From positions 2,108,001 to 2,172,000 of the forward strand of contig CP114117.1 of NCBI GenBank assembly GCA_029959195.1: a stretch of 64,000 bases of DNA, read 5' to 3'. The first letter of the stretch is position 1. The number at the start of each line of letters is the position of its first letter. The translations under genes were made by a program, and so were the position numbers. The DNA comes from Dictyophora rubrovolvata. Its lineage: Eukaryota > Basidiomycota > Agaricomycetes > Phallales > Phallaceae. The notes under the pieces are model-generated. The model saw only the letters and a program-made list of their open reading frames with translations. It made no database searches and was not told the origin of the DNA. Positions 33,646 to 42,052 of this stretch are shown piece by piece.

Positions 33646-33737
33646 TTGAGAATAGGGGCCTATAGTTCCCTAGGCCCCAGGAGCATGTAGCTTCCATTAA
33701 TCCCTAGTTTACTAGGGATTTGTAGTAGAGTAGCTTT

Positions 33738-33779
33738 TGTTAGGGTGACTTAGGGCACACACCTAGAGGAGGGAAAACT
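33738..33779 (-). mobile_element. B-type LTR tip fragment
   Basis: TGTTAGGGTGACTTAGGGCA onward matches the B LTR end in reverse for about 40 bp and then stops. Confidence 0.65.
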
Positions 33780-34496
33780 GTTAAGTATCGATACTCAGGT
33801 ATTGATGACACTTGTATAGATGTTAATAATCATATTTAAGAACAACACAAATGTCACTGGGAGCATAGAGCGTGACCTGAACCTGAGTGGGTTGTGTCAT
33901 GACAGTCCTCTTAAAGATTAGTCTTTGTGATTGTCAGGATCTTCAAGTCTTCTTCGGATGTAACCAAGACAAAGCTCTAGGAAGTCCAAGACAATCTAGT
34001 AGAACAGATTGTCAATGAGGAAACAGAAAAAGAGGAGGTTGAAGAAATAACGAATCCAACACCAGAATGGCATTGTTTCAGGAAGTGGTTTAGATGAGAA
34101 ATGCTTTGCAATGATTGAATCATATGAAAGGAAGAAGACTCTATTGAGATATCGAACTAGGTTCGATATTAAGCCTAAAGGAGAGTCTAGCTATGATGTA
34201 TAGAAGGGTTTATATACATGTACGCTAGAAGTTTGAATCTCAGTTTGAAATAGATAACGAACTTAAAAATGTATACAAGTCATAGCAATTCATGAGTATC
34301 ATAAGTATATGCAGGGTCGGTTTGCCATGTGGCAAATATGAGGCAACAAGAACAAAGGAAATTCCTATGACAACTCATGGTCGTCATAGATGATCTTATG
34401 CGCGGTTAGGGACTAGAATATAGACTGAAGATCTACCCGCGGATTACTGTAAGTCCTAGCAAGACAATGGCATCTAGGACATGGTAGAATGGTGAT
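33780..34496. other. Unassigned stretch
   Basis: 717 bp. It starts with the palindromic GAGTATCGATACTT-like core (AAGTATCGATACTCAGG) and has no ORF I can name. GGTCGATATT/ATATCGAACTAGG at about 34148 is a second short inverted repeat. Possibly another LTR. Confidence 0.35.
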
Positions 34497-34867
34497 TGTC
34501 ACAGTATGCTAGTGACACTTTCCATTTTCCCGTTTTCCCGTTCTCCTGTATTCACGCTCTCTCTATGTTTATTCTGTCCTTTCTCACTTTCTCATATTTC
34601 TGACTATTTCCCATTTTCAACTCGTTCTCTCGAATTCAGTCTTCGACTGAATTCTCATTCTCACATGTTTTCATTCATTATCACTGTGGATCCCATGGGG
34701 ATCAACTGAGCACCTGTACTCGTAGATATATAGTTGTTTTCCCTAGAGGAGGATCCCTAAGCTTTTTCTCTTAGGTTTTCCCTCCTCTAGGTGAGTAGTT
34801 AGTCATTTCCCATGAATAGATCTTAGGTTTTCCCTCCTCTAGGTGTGTGCCCTGAGTTGCCCTAACA
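34497..34867 (+). mobile_element. B-type LTR, copy B5
   Basis: 371 bp, TGTCACAGTATGCTAGTG to GAGTTGCCCTAACA, full hairpin and second CTTAGGTTTTCCCTCCTCTA copy. Flanks GTGAT and AACTC do not match; on its right a D LTR starts in mid-sequence. Confidence 0.8.
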
Positions 34868-35131
34868 AACTCGTACTTGTTGTTCACATCATCAAAGATG
34901 ATGTGGACTTGTACTCCATCATCATATCACACATCGTTGGACTTGTACATACTTGCATACTTCCTCATACTCTGAAATCAAGGGATATCATAAGCTGGGC
35001 AAGTGGGGACAACATATAAGTTGAAGCCAAGTCCCCTCACCCTGTACTTCTGTACTCCGTCTTCCATCATACCCCATGGTCTGGACTTCTTCAGAACTAT
35101 CTGGAATAGCCTTGGGCCACTGTACGTAACA
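34868..35131 (-). mobile_element. D-type LTR, 3'-truncated copy D4
   Basis: Matches D2 and D3 in reverse (CTTGTACATACTTGCATACT, CATAAGCTGGGCAAGTGGG), ending CACTGTACGTAACA, the reverse complement of the D start. It is cut by the B5 junction at 34868. Confidence 0.75.
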
Positions 35132-35248
35132 GTGTCCATTCATCATGATTCAAATTGAGGAACATTTCAAGTCTTTGGAGTGGGCGCAACACATAAGTTG
35201 AAGCCAGGTTCCTCATTTCACTTGATTTCACGATTTCAGATCTTGACA
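35132..35248 (+). mobile_element. E-type LTR fragment, copy E2
   Basis: Last 110 bp or so of the E LTR (TTCAAATTGAGGAACATTTC to TTTCAGATCTTGACA), in the same orientation as the intact copy at 38781-39381 but lacking a short internal segment. Its left part is replaced by D4. Confidence 0.75.
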
Positions 35249-35575
35249 GTCCATCCCATTCAACAATCTAGGAGTAAAGATTTCAACACTGACCTACTTA
35301 TTTATTGTGAGGCCTAACATCTCTTGGGACTTAGATTGATGATGTAATGATGTCATCATGTGAATGAGAGACTATCTACAATGAGAGAAAGAGAAATAGA
35401 AAAGCAAAAAAGACATATAAATTACTTTTATAAGTTTTATGATGTTTTTTTTGGTGGGAACCAGTTGTTACATGACAGTCTGCAAGTGTAACAGTTCCAC
35501 TTCTATAGCAGACGCATACCCTAGGGACTTAGGCATAAGTCCATTATACTACGACACGCGACTTAGCACGTGCGC
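35249..35575. other. Unassigned stretch before F2
   Basis: 327 bp, no ORF. A perfect 7-bp-stem hairpin GGACTTAGGCATAAGTCC lies at about 35525-35542, followed by a GC-rich ACGACACGCGACTTAGCACG patch that ends at the F2 insertion site. Confidence 0.4.
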
Positions 35576-36460
35576 TGTAATGATCCAAAGATAAAAGCTA
35601 AATGTTGTAGCTAAATATACAATCGGAAAAACTATGAAGATATTTGTTTGAGGTCATCTAGTCTCCGTGGAGTGGGTCCTGGTGCTGATTTCATGGAGAG
35701 GAGGGTGGGGGAATATAAGATATAGCGAGTGTGTGAGTGTCAATATCAAACCAAACAACAACAACAAAATATAATGATCCTAAGATCTTGAGTATGTGAG
35801 GGGGGGATGATGAATGTGGATTAGCAATGAAGTGACAACAAATGTGTTGCTGACGATAAAACAGTGATAGAAATCTGTTAAGGTTAATAAGGCTTCAACG
35901 ACAATACGAATCATTGAGTTTATACTCTGAGGCCTCACTCAGAGTAATCCAAAGAAATAGACGTGAGTGTAGAAATAAACTAGAGACAAAACTTGACTTG
36001 AACTTGACTTGACTTAGACTAAACTGTGAGACAACCGTTCCAGTAGATTGCTGCTGTTACAAGTATTTACATGTGGTATTTATACCATTCAAGAAACATA
36101 GCATAGGTGAGATGATCACTCATTGTTCACCAAGGTAACAAATAAAAACAAAACACACAACAAAAGAACAAAAAGAAAAAGGAGCATCGCAACAATTCGA
36201 TGGAGATATAATTACACAAGAATGAAATCACATATATTATCGGGGAGAATAGGAGAAATATGATGATGGAAGGGGGAACAAAAGGAGAACAAAACAAAAA
36301 CAAAACAAAAACAAAAAAGATTAAGAGGAAATGATGGCATTGAATCCTTGAGCATAGCTTTACCAAAATCAACATCTGGCACTTCCCGTGCTGCCTCTTC
36401 ACCTGAAATTGCATCGTTGCCTTCCTATTCTTCTGACTGATCTGGTTCTTGTCGATGGGA

Positions 36461-37006
36461 TCAGCTTCTCCATGGCTGTGGAGCAACAATAATGGCTATG
36501 GCTGTGTGTAAGAGCCTCAGATCTTGAACCTGATGGGACTGAATGTCGACATAAGATGGGAGAACTTGGAAACCTTTGGAATAATCAGGGGGAGAAGGAA
36601 TAGCGGAAATAGGAGCATCAATGAATAGAAATTGAGTATAACCATGAAATAGATGACAAAAAACTAGTCTCCAAACCAACTCTTCTTGACGATTGGTTGA
36701 AAGGATCTTGATGAACTCATATGATTCGCGCATGACATTGATGTTGGTATGTTCATACAGAGTTAGGGCTTCTGGATATCCTAGCTCCAGATCGTCATAG
36801 GGTAGAGTTAGTTCAATAACAGGGAGAAGATTAATTGGAAGCATGGTAGTGGGATCGACATCAATCTTGGAGGTGAAAGAATTGTATACACAAAGTTGGG
36901 AATTAACGTTTGGATTGGGACCAATTCTAAGAGAAGAACAAAACATAAAAGGGAAGAAGGGGAGTTGCAAATATGGAACAGAAGGAATGTAAGTGTTGTT
37001 GGACAT
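36461..37006 (-). CDS. F2 ORF alpha, 181-residue protein of unknown function
   Basis: Open from an ATG at 37006 to a stop at 36461. Contains IDVDPTTMLPINLLP, YDDLELGYPEALTLYEHTN, then YEFIKILSTNRQEELVWRLV and FLFIDAPISAIPSPP, followed by DYSKGFQVLPSYVD. The stretch up to FLFIDAP aligns by eye with ORF beta (IWQLIFHQAALYNDYVLFLD, APLDVIPEPP), so the two are probably paralogues. No signal peptide is evident and no known domain was recognised. It is the only one of the three F2 frames with an uncomplicated ATG start. It is part of the mobile element rather than a host gene. Confidence 0.5.
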   Translation of the reverse strand: MSNNTYIPSVPYLQLPFFPFMFCSSLRIGPNPNVNSQLCVYNSFTSKIDVDPTTMLPINLLPVIELTLPYDDLELGYPEALTLYEHTNINVMRESYEFIKILSTNRQEELVWRLVFCHLFHGYTQFLFIDAPISAIPSPPDYSKGFQVLPSYVDIQSHQVQDLRLLHTAIAIIVAPQPWRS

Positions 37007-37091
37007 CGCAATGAAGACCTTTTCTGAGCACTATCAGGATTCTTTCCAAAAGAACGATAAGGGATTATGATCTTGATCGATAAGCGCATTC

Positions 37092-37628
37092 CTAATTTTC
37101 CTCTATCCTTCTTCTTTGCCTCGGTCCAGTATCTTCAAGAAGTTCCATGGGACGAATACGAGCACGATGTAGGCAGGGTACGACAGGTCTAGGAGTATTA
37201 TAAGGTGGCGGTGGAGTGTCTGGATGATGAGAGGGTGGCTCTGGGATGACATCCAAGGGTGCATCCAAAAAGAGAACATAATCGTTGTATAGAGCTGCTT
37301 GATGGAAGATGAGTTGCCAAATCAGAATTCCAGTATGATGGGTCAAAAGATATCCGATCAGAGTATATGAAGCGTGCATGATAGGAATATCAACACTTTC
37401 ATCTATTTTGAGCACTTCGGGTAATCTCAAATCATCATAGAAATATTGGCATTCAATATCTGGCTTTGGAAGACAAGGCCATGGATCACCTTCTTCTAGT
37501 TCTATTGCGGTGCCTTGTAATTCATATTTGCGCATTGTCGTCAGGAAGTCTTCATGTCGTCTATGGAGGAGGTGAATTAAAGTCAGGATAATAAGGAGTG
37601 GGAATAGTGATGAGATTGTGATGCCCAA
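37092..37628 (-). CDS. F2 ORF beta, unknown function, start unresolved
   Basis: Open frame ending at 37092. The frame carries RRHEDFLTTMRKYELQG, IELEEGDPWPCLPKPDIECQ, YFYDDLRLPEVLKIDES, PIMHASYTLIGYLLTHHTGI, LIWQLIFHQAALYNDYVLFL and DAPLDVIPEPP, then a proline-rich and arginine-rich tail. The listed 5' limit (37628) is not an ATG. A short open frame (MSAYFHRLIGHHNL..., 37561-37670) precedes it and may be joined through a small intron or be a separate piece. The FLDAP...IPEPP segment is shared with alpha. Confidence 0.45.
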   Translation of the reverse strand: MGITISSLFPLLIILTLIHLLHRRHEDFLTTMRKYELQGTAIELEEGDPWPCLPKPDIECQYFYDDLRLPEVLKIDESVDIPIMHASYTLIGYLLTHHTGILIWQLIFHQAALYNDYVLFLDAPLDVIPEPPSHHPDTPPPPYNTPRPVVPCLHRARIRPMELLEDTGPRQRRRIEEN

Positions 37629-37784
37629 TCAGTCTATGGAAATAGGCAGACATAATAGGAAAGGGAGAGGAGGGATGATGAAAGTAGGAATTAGAGCTCT
37701 GAATCGGGAAGAAACTAGAGAATGAAACAAAAGAAAATATGTCCATATTCATTTTATTTGTTCTTTATTATACTCCAAAACTGT

Positions 37785-38267
37785 TCAAGCTTGTTCCAGG
37801 AAACTAGAACAGACTTGTCGAAGTGTGCAAAGGGTTTGTTGATATCGGGGAGGTCGTATGGTTAGATCAGATGAAGTTGGGGAATGAGGGGACGAAGGAT
37901 TATTGAAAGATGCTTTAGGTTCTTTGGGAATAGGATTTGCTGAGCGATAAAATCCTAAGGCTGGTTGGTGATTACATGTTGATAAGATCCACCAACTTGG
38001 AACGTTGAGGACCATTATCATGTATTCTAATCCAACTTGTGTCGTTAACCAAACACGATATGAATCTTGTAAGGCTGATGCTCGAGTAGAGTAAACATGT
38101 GTGACTGTAAACCATCTTAATTCCTGTTCGACATAAACTTCTCTTCCGAAGGCTATGAAGGGGTGTACAATATCTGAACTTCGACACTTATGAATATCTC
38201 GGGGAATCTCAGGCAAGTAAACTGGGAGGAGAGTCGTGGGATCAAGTTCGAGGATTGGAGTAGGCAA
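37785..38267 (-). CDS. F2 ORF gamma, unknown function, start unresolved
   Basis: Open frame ending at 37785 and extending upstream beyond 38267 without an obvious ATG (THDLDIETTLFTYYLPTPIL precedes ELDPTTLLPVYLPEIPRDI). Further down: FGREVYVEQELRWFTVTHVY, ALQDSYRVWLTTQVGLEYM. The DPTTLLPVYLP part resembles DVDPTTMLPINLLP of alpha and the relics in F1, F3 and F4. After SYRVWL it does not show the FLFIDAP block, so the C-terminal half may differ or be frameshifted. Confidence 0.45.
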   Translation of the reverse strand: MPTPILELDPTTLLPVYLPEIPRDIHKCRSSDIVHPFIAFGREVYVEQELRWFTVTHVYSTRASALQDSYRVWLTTQVGLEYMIMVLNVPSWWILSTCNHQPALGFYRSANPIPKEPKASFNNPSSPHSPTSSDLTIRPPRYQQTLCTLRQVCSSFLEQA

Positions 38268-38461
38268 GTAATAAGTGAATAAAGTTGTCTCAATATCCAG
38301 ATCGTGAGTGTGGGGACTATCGTGAGTATTTGAATATTTTATTATTTCTGAATGAAGGAATTTGGGTGGTTGGAAGTCGTTTATCCAGGAAGGGGAATTT
38401 GAATGTCCACTTTAGGAAGAACAACCTAAATACCAAATGGGGAAGATTTTGGTGTGCAATA

Positions 38462-38605
38462 GCACTATGTAGCCTGATTATGTAATAGTATGTAGGTGCT
38501 CTACACCATGTAAATACTGCTAGGCGGTAAAGGCGCTAGCAGTCTTTCTTACTGTTTACCTGTGAATATACAGTTTTCCACTGTTACCTTGTGAACCTGT
38601 AATGA
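38462..38605 (+). repeat. Repeat family I, copy 2
   Basis: Similar to 27016-27175. It is the sequence interrupted by F2 on its left side; it shares TAATAGTATGTAGGTGCTC, GTAAATACTGC and AGTCTTTCTTACTGTTTACC. Confidence 0.55.
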
Positions 38606-38780
38606 AACGTTACAGCAAGACGTCTGGTTGTGATGTCTATATAATCCCATGACAGTAAGATAACAGGTAAGTATGATAATACAAATGAATAAATAGGTAA
38701 ATCATAGCTGATAGTTATGTCATGAATCGGGTCATGACATATCTAGCTAGTATTGTTTAATTTTTTTGTTGTTTGCCAGC
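38606..38780. other. Short unassigned gap
   Basis: AT-rich, with the palindromic ATGTCATGAATCGGGTCATGACAT around 38724-38747; no other feature seen. Confidence 0.35.
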
Positions 38781-39381
38781 TGTCATGAGCCATTTTCTCA
38801 TGACATCCGTTTTCTGTACTCATGAATTATAATGATTTATTGTTATACAAATTACGATCAAACTTTACCGCAAACCATCGAATTCTATATTTACTTTGAT
38901 TGGTAAAGTTCACACGATATATATATAGAATGTTTTCCATCGTGTTCTATAAGATTCTAACGAAACACGATGTAGACAAGAACTATTAAGTACTATTCTA
39001 TTTTTGTACTTTCTTTGTTCTTGATCCTGCACAATTTAACTAGTATTTAAACTTACTGTAAATACATAGTTAAAGTCGTCTTGGAATCAAACTTTGATTC
39101 AATTCAATATTATCTTTGTTAAACTCTTATTTGTGTTACAAATCGTTTCTATCTCGAACTCCTGTTTTCTCGAAATCTCCGTTCTCCTCGTCTTTGATGA
39201 CTCCATCATCAAAGGCCTTGATTCTCTTCGAATTCCATCTTTGTGAGTGTACGTTTGTCACAATTCAAATTGAGGAACATTTCAAGTCTTTGGAGTGGGC
39301 GCAACACATAAGTTGAAGCCAGGTTCCTCGTTATACTCGTTTTATCAATTTAACGATCTCGAACGATTTCAGATCTTGACA
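38781..39381 (+). mobile_element. Solo LTR, type E, intact copy E1
   Basis: 601 bp from TGTCATGAGCC to GATCTTGACA, flanked by a perfect 5-bp duplication CCAGC (38776-38780, 39382-39386). It is the reference for the interrupted copy at 9708/13037 and the fragment at 35132. Orientation is arbitrary: no internal element is attached. It contains a TATATATATAG stretch at about 38918. It forms the right-hand border of the repeat block. Confidence 0.92.
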
Positions 39382-40043
39382 CCAGCCCCCAGAGCAATAA
39401 CCTAAGATACAATATCAATATCCTAATATACATAAACTGACATGGGATATCAATACCGAGGGACGATTGTCCCTGAGCCAGAGTCATTGGGGCCATTTCA
39501 TACACCATACTGATTAGACCATAGTAAACACACTTTACATGCACTAATAAAAAATGTGTGGTACAATGGGGTCAGGACAAACAAGTGTTCATACCAGCCG
39601 AAAGATCTGAACAATCAACTGCTCACTCTTTTGTTCGCCATTGCAGTTTGCGTCTATAACATCGAACAATCACAAATTTCAATTACACGCATCTTTCAAA
39701 AGTATACCATAAAACTCGGGAGGCTATATATACATAAAACTGTATGGAGATATAAAGTGAATTAGTTGAGGGAGCCAGCGCACAGCTAAAAAGATCATAA
39801 AACACGGTGCTTAATGAATGGTAGAGAAAAAGAGTGTATGGCATGCTTTGGGAACCTAAAGAAGGAGAATAGCATGAACATATTTTGCATGATATAATTT
39901 TAGATGTGGTTAAAAAAAAGGAAAGTAAATTGAGGTTCCATCATTTAACAATTGATTCGGGCGGGAGTAATGGAAAAGAAAACGGTTTACAGATAAGAAA
40001 ACAAACCATCATACCAGTCTAGTCCGTTTCGTGGGGTAGAGCA
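39382..40043. other. Intergenic region, border of repeat block and genes
   Basis: 662 bp downstream of the Pin4-like gene. No ORF or repeat supported; probably contains that gene's 3' UTR. Confidence 0.45.
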
Positions 40044-41888
40044 CTACAGTTCCAAAGACTCATGGATTCTAGTTTCAAATGCTCCAGGAGCACTTTCACT
40101 AACCGTTGCTCTTTCTCTCCTGATGTTAAATCCGCCGTTTGTGCTACTCGGTCCTCTGGGTTGTCTGACAACTCCGCTATTGGGGCCATCGCTAGCACCA
40201 CCCCCGCCTCCCGTTCCACCATTGATACCCACAGGGAGAGTGGGCACTGGAGGTATGGATGAATTACCTAACGATCCAAAAGCTCCTGCGGTGTTAAACA
40301 ACGACCCGAAACCCCCAGGTGACCTACGCGATGGAGATGCGATCGTGGCGTACCCTTCGCGAATATTGCCATTAGAGGAGCGGTGAGTTAAACGTGGAGT
40401 AGACGAATGAAGCGTCTTCATGTCGGGCATTGATTTTTTGGAACGCAGACCAGGGGGTGGATTATGGTCCAAAGGTGAGACTGGACTCAGGTACGAAGGT
40501 GCTCTCGAAAACGTTTGGGATACGGCTCGCTGAGCCTGAGGCTAGTATTTGTCAGCTTAATGAACATGAGATTTTCATTAAATAGCGCACTCTGCTTTGC
40601 GGGTCTACGCGGGTGACAACAGCATAGCGTTCTTCTCCCTCTCCGACCGAGTAGTGATACACACCTAGTCTTTGAGCAACTAAATGGACTATTCTTCTCT
40701 GCTTAGGAGTGAGAGTTCTAGAAAAGGCTAGTTCGTCCCTCATATGATCGTCTTTAAATAACAGGATACGTGAATATATGTCTAGAGTAACTGGATCATT
40801 AAGATCCAGCTCAGAGCTTATTTTAGCTGGCGTCGTCACTGATGGTTGAGATAGGGTAGGAGAAGCAGCAGTGCCGTGAGGTGAAGAAGTGTTTAGGAAT
40901 GACTGGGTAGGAGCAGGGGTGACTGAAGAGTAGGACGAATACATCATCCCGGTGTATGGTTTGGAGGGTGTCGTGCCAGGATTAATGATAGGACCAAACT
41001 CATCAAAGGGATGTTGCTGGACTTGCGTTTGTACCTGTGCTTGGGCTAGTTGTTCTTTTTCAAGCTGCATAGAACGCATCCGACGCAAGGCCTTTTCACG
41101 TTCGATGCGCTCTTTCTCACCAGCTTGGAGAACCTTCTTGTACTCTACACGCAATTTCCGACCTTGAACGTCGAATCCATTCAAAGCCGCGACAACAGCA
41201 TCAGCGTCCTGAGCCAAACGGAAGTTCGCAAACGCGAGACCGCGGAAAGCACCAGCCGGATCAAGATGATAGTTAAATGCATAGGGAGTTGGTATGCATA
41301 GGGAGGCCTATGTAACAGTATATCGTCAAGAAATGAATGCCAGCATGAAAGCGAAAGAAGAGCTACATACAATTATATCAAGCAAAGTTTCGCGTTTGAC
41401 ATTGAAGGGAATATTTTTGATAACTATAGCAGTGGGAATAATTTCGTCGTCGCCAGTCACAGATTGGGTGGTGGATGTAGTCACGGGAGCCCCAGGCGGT
41501 AATTGTGTTGTCGCTGGGGGAGACCCGCCTCCAGAAGAGATATCCGAACTTTGAGGAGGAGATAAAGGACGCGAATCAGGGGCTACGGCAGGGCTGTCCA
41601 ACCATTGCTGTTAGGTAAATTTTATCAAACAACCTGATCAGCAAGAAGATGGAAGGAGGACACGAGATAGGATAAACTAACAGATGGCAGGGCGGCTCGG
41701 GCACTTTTACTCTTTGGGGTTATTTGGGTCGTATTAAATATATTCTGACTACCCGGAATCATCGGGGGTGAAGTCTGAAAGTAGGGAGTCCTTCCATCAT
41801 ACGTTTCATAATTCTCGTTAGGACGTTGCTGTGGACGCTGGGGAGACAATGGATGAGACTGAATATCCGGGGGTGATGTGGAAGTCAT
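40044..41888 (-). CDS. Pin4/Mdt1-like RNA-binding protein (RRM + R3H)
   Basis: Likely a cytoplasmic RNA-binding regulator related to yeast Pin4 and fission-yeast Cip1/Cip2. The start at 41888 gives MTSTSPPDIQSHPLSPQRPQ, a Ser/Pro/Gln-rich tail. The RRM has RNP2 IVIKNIPF and, after an intron, RNP1 GAFRGLAFANF, followed by VVAALNGFDVQGRKLRVEYK. A charged helix (EKERIEREKALRRMRSMQLE) and a Gln/Pro/Thr-rich linker come next. The R3H segment is TPKQRRIVHLVAQRLGVYHY with the R-x3-H core. The tail is rich in Ser, Pro and Gly and ends IHESLEL, stop TAG at 40044-40046. The RRM-R3H order and disordered flanks are typical of this family in fungi. Confidence 0.85.
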
Positions 41889-42052
41889 GATTGAGAAGTA
41901 AGAAGAAAGAAAACGTTAAACAAATTGACGTGAATGAGGACGACAAGGTAAAAGAAACGGAAAAAGAAATTTCTAGTCCGATGCTTGCGGGACTTGAATT
42001 TGGTGTGAGATGCAGCTTTGCCAGTGATAAGTATTACACAGCGTAAGATGTA
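41889..42052. other. Short intergenic gap
   Basis: 164 bp between two genes in the same direction: promoter and 5' UTR of the Pin4-like gene plus the 3' end of YME2. Nothing specific visible. Confidence 0.4.

Larger units (their letters stand above)
35576..38461 (-). mobile_element. Family F element, copy F2 (best preserved)
   Basis: 2886 bp without internal insertions. Left end TGTAATGATCC, right end TTTTGGTGTGCAATA; flanked by GCGC (35572-35575) and GCAC (38462-38465), a 4-bp duplication with one CpG-type change. The left 560 bp (non-coding, matching F1 and F3) holds CTTGACTTGAACTTGACTTG-type repeats. Three minus-strand frames of related proteins occupy the rest. No transposase, integrase, reverse transcriptase, helicase or tyrosine recombinase motif was found. 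Apart from TGT/ACA-like tips the two ends are not inverted repeats. Confidence 0.75.

Noticed and set aside
35478-35560. Possible tRNA or tRNA-derived SINE on the minus strand (TAGTATAATGG resembles a box A)
   Set aside because: No convincing box B or acceptor stem pairing; only an isolated hairpin GGACTTAGGCATAAGTCC is certain.
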